64,000 nt of DNA from Takashimella koratensis (lineage: Eukaryota; Basidiomycota; Tremellomycetes; Trichosporonales; Tetragoniomycetaceae). Numbering within the stretch: the first letter of the stretch is position 1; each line of letters begins with the position of its first letter. Of this stretch, positions 62,500 to 64,000 are shown one piece after another. The translations under genes and the position numbers were made by a program. The notes beneath the pieces were generated by a model that was given only the letters and a program-made list of their open reading frames with translations, did no database searches and had not been told where the DNA came from. The stretch is taken from contig BCKT01000006.1 in assembly GCA_003116875.1 (NCBI GenBank), positions 1,086,396 through 1,150,395 of the forward strand. Direction: 5' to 3'.

Positions 62500-64000
62500 C
62501 TAGTTCAACGGCATGAACGGGGGAGCGCCGTCATACTCCGCGCCCCAAGCTACATACTCTGACGTGTCTTCGGGGGACCACGGGTCATGATTGACCTTTG
62601 CCTCTTCCTCTTCGTCAGAATTGTACCCGTTCTCCAACCGCTCCTGCCTAATCTCCTCCCAGAACAACTCATCCTCGGCCTCTTTCTCCTGAATCGGGCG
62701 ATCATCGCCGATCCTCGCCTTGTCCTGCAACCCACTCGCCCAGGCCTCGGCGATCGCCGCTTGCTCCAACATCGTGTTTGGGAATTTGTCTCGCGGCAAA
62801 GCGGAACAGACTCGACCTACGTGTTGAGCCACGGATCGCATATGAGACGCCCATTCGTGTGGACAGATGTAAGTCGAGTGATACAACGCCTGGAGAGTAA
62901 GAACTTCGAGGTCGACCAAGTCCTCAAAGTCTAAACCGGTAGCCATAGCCCTGGAGAGGCGTCAGCAAAAGTAACGAGAACAGGAGTAAAACCGCAAGAG
63001 AAAACTCACCAGTCGGTCACGAGGAGATGGTGGTCCTTGAGAAGCTTTTCGGCCAGTAAGAGACACATGGTCACGACGTGCTTCTCGACGCGCAGGGGCT
63101 GGTAGCGGTACTCGCGCAGACACGCGAGCCCCGTACGGAAAGCCCAACCCGACGGCCCATCGCCCTCGTGCAACGCCAGACGACGGAGAAGGTACATCGC
63201 GACCGGCATGCTCTCAATGGAGAGCTTCAGACGCGACGCAGTTGACGCAATAAACTCGACCAACCCGATGTTGACAGAGTCCCTGTGGTCATCCGCGATG
63301 GCGTAAGGGTCTTCGGGCTCGGAGGACAAGTTTCGGAACGGGCGACGAGGGGGGTTGAACAAGTTTGGCTCGACACTGACTCGATGCCAGGCGTCGATTT
63401 CGCGTCCGAGCCGACCCCACTCGATGTCGGAGGCGCCGTTCTTACCGGGAATGTACGACCCGGGGTACCGCAGGACATCGACAACCGCCTCGCCCAGGAC
63501 AAAGGCCATCTTGAGGCAGTTGACGCCGAGAATTTCGCCGACACGGGACAGGAGGGGGAGAGTTACATAAGACACCTGCCCGTCCGCGTACGCCACCATG
63601 GTGATGCTCTCTTGCTTGACTTGGTGCCTGAAACCCAATCTCGCAGAGGAGCAGGTCTTCTGGCCCAGACCTTCAAAGCCCGGGGGCGGGGGAGGGCAGC
63701 ATGTGCAAGGTGGCGAGGGCGGAAAGGGCAGGAGGGATTGACCGTTGCCCATGACGCCTGCGACGTGCGAGCGAGGTCGCGACTCCATGATGGACGCTTC
63801 CTTGGAGGTAGGACCGGGCGTCATGAAGTTGTCCGCGGGCGGCGGGAGCTGGGAAAGGTCCGGGGACGGGGAGTCTGGGGTGGGGATGCCATACCGCCAG
63901 ACGAACTCGGCAAGCAGTTCGAGAGGGTGCTGCGGGGGGGGGGTCGGCGTGGGGGGGCGTAAGTGGGGGGGGAGAGTGAAGTAGGTGAGAAAAGAGGGGG
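62500..64000 (-). CDS. Cyclin-box protein, 5' end beyond the right edge
   Basis: Partial gene. The terminal exon (62500-62950) encodes MATGLDFEDLVDLEVLTLQA, LYHSTYICPHEWASHM and ends GAPPFMPLN; the preceding exon (from about 63008) ends LLAEKLLKDHHLLVTDW. Together they form a cyclin-box-like helical bundle: SIESMPVAMYLLRRLALHEG, AFRTGLACLREYRYQPLRVE, KHVVTMCLLLAEKLLKDHHL, then the DLVDLEVLTLQALYH helix. This order resembles Pho80/Pcl-type fungal cyclins, which partner a Pho85-like kinase; exact identity is uncertain. The region upstream of 63824 stays open toward the edge through a proline-rich HPLELLAEFVWRYGIPTPDS, with a likely intron acceptor near 63945, so the true start is outside. The C-terminus is acidic (NGYNSDEEEEAK). 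Confidence 0.68.

Overview
This window is nuclear DNA of a fungus, most likely a basidiomycete yeast of the Tremellomycetes (Cryptococcus/Trichosporon relatives). The reasons are the dense, intron-rich eukaryotic genes, GT-AG introns with CTRAY-type branch sites very close to the acceptor, moderately high GC, and the gene content (Prp8, Uba1, Sec16, Esf1, fungal Sfp1-like, bZIP and F-box proteins, small complex I-type subunits). The class is an inference; no rRNA, tRNA, CRISPR or intact transposon was found. I rebuilt the exon structure of most genes by hand. For the models described as complete, the summed exon lengths are divisible by three and the junctions restore known family motifs.

Layout. 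0.9-6.1 kb: an Sfp1-like C2H2 zinc-finger regulator, a SURP-domain protein, and a divergent small membrane protein. 6.4-15.4 kb: PRP8 (minus strand, 15 exons, 2357 aa), the core spliceosomal protein, with a 13-nt microexon and an unusual 725-nt intron made largely of ~100-bp tandem repeats. 15.8-20.2 kb: complex I ESSS subunit, SurE-type phosphatase, cystinosin, and PC4/Sub1 coactivator. 20.4-29.2 kb: a small hypothetical gene, UBA1 (21 exons, 1020 aa, with a 6-nt microexon), a cyclophilin-E-like RRM protein and a large F-box protein. 29.5-36.2 kb: a Yap/Pap1-type bZIP factor, a 2-kb gene desert, an FAD-dependent oxidoreductase ending in a CaaX box, and a small secreted protein built of two repeats. 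36.2-50.3 kb is gene-poor: a conserved acidic-tailed protein of unknown role, a sulfate permease, an MLRQ/NDUFA4-type mitochondrial protein and a secreted subtilisin, separated by 0.6-2.6 kb spacers, one of which holds a diverged ~97-bp tandem array. 51-64 kb: ESF1 (rRNA processing), SEC16 (ER exit sites), PI31 (proteasome regulator), and a cyclin-like gene cut by the right edge.

These are mostly housekeeping genes with no operon-like pathway cluster. The genes do not form a single system. The most unusual signals are at the level of gene structure: a large set of 31-35 nt introns (UBA1, the oxidoreductase, SurE), microexons of 6 and 13 nt, and the repeat-filled PRP8 intron. At the protein level, the CaaX-terminated oxidoreductase and the two-repeat secreted protein deserve attention.
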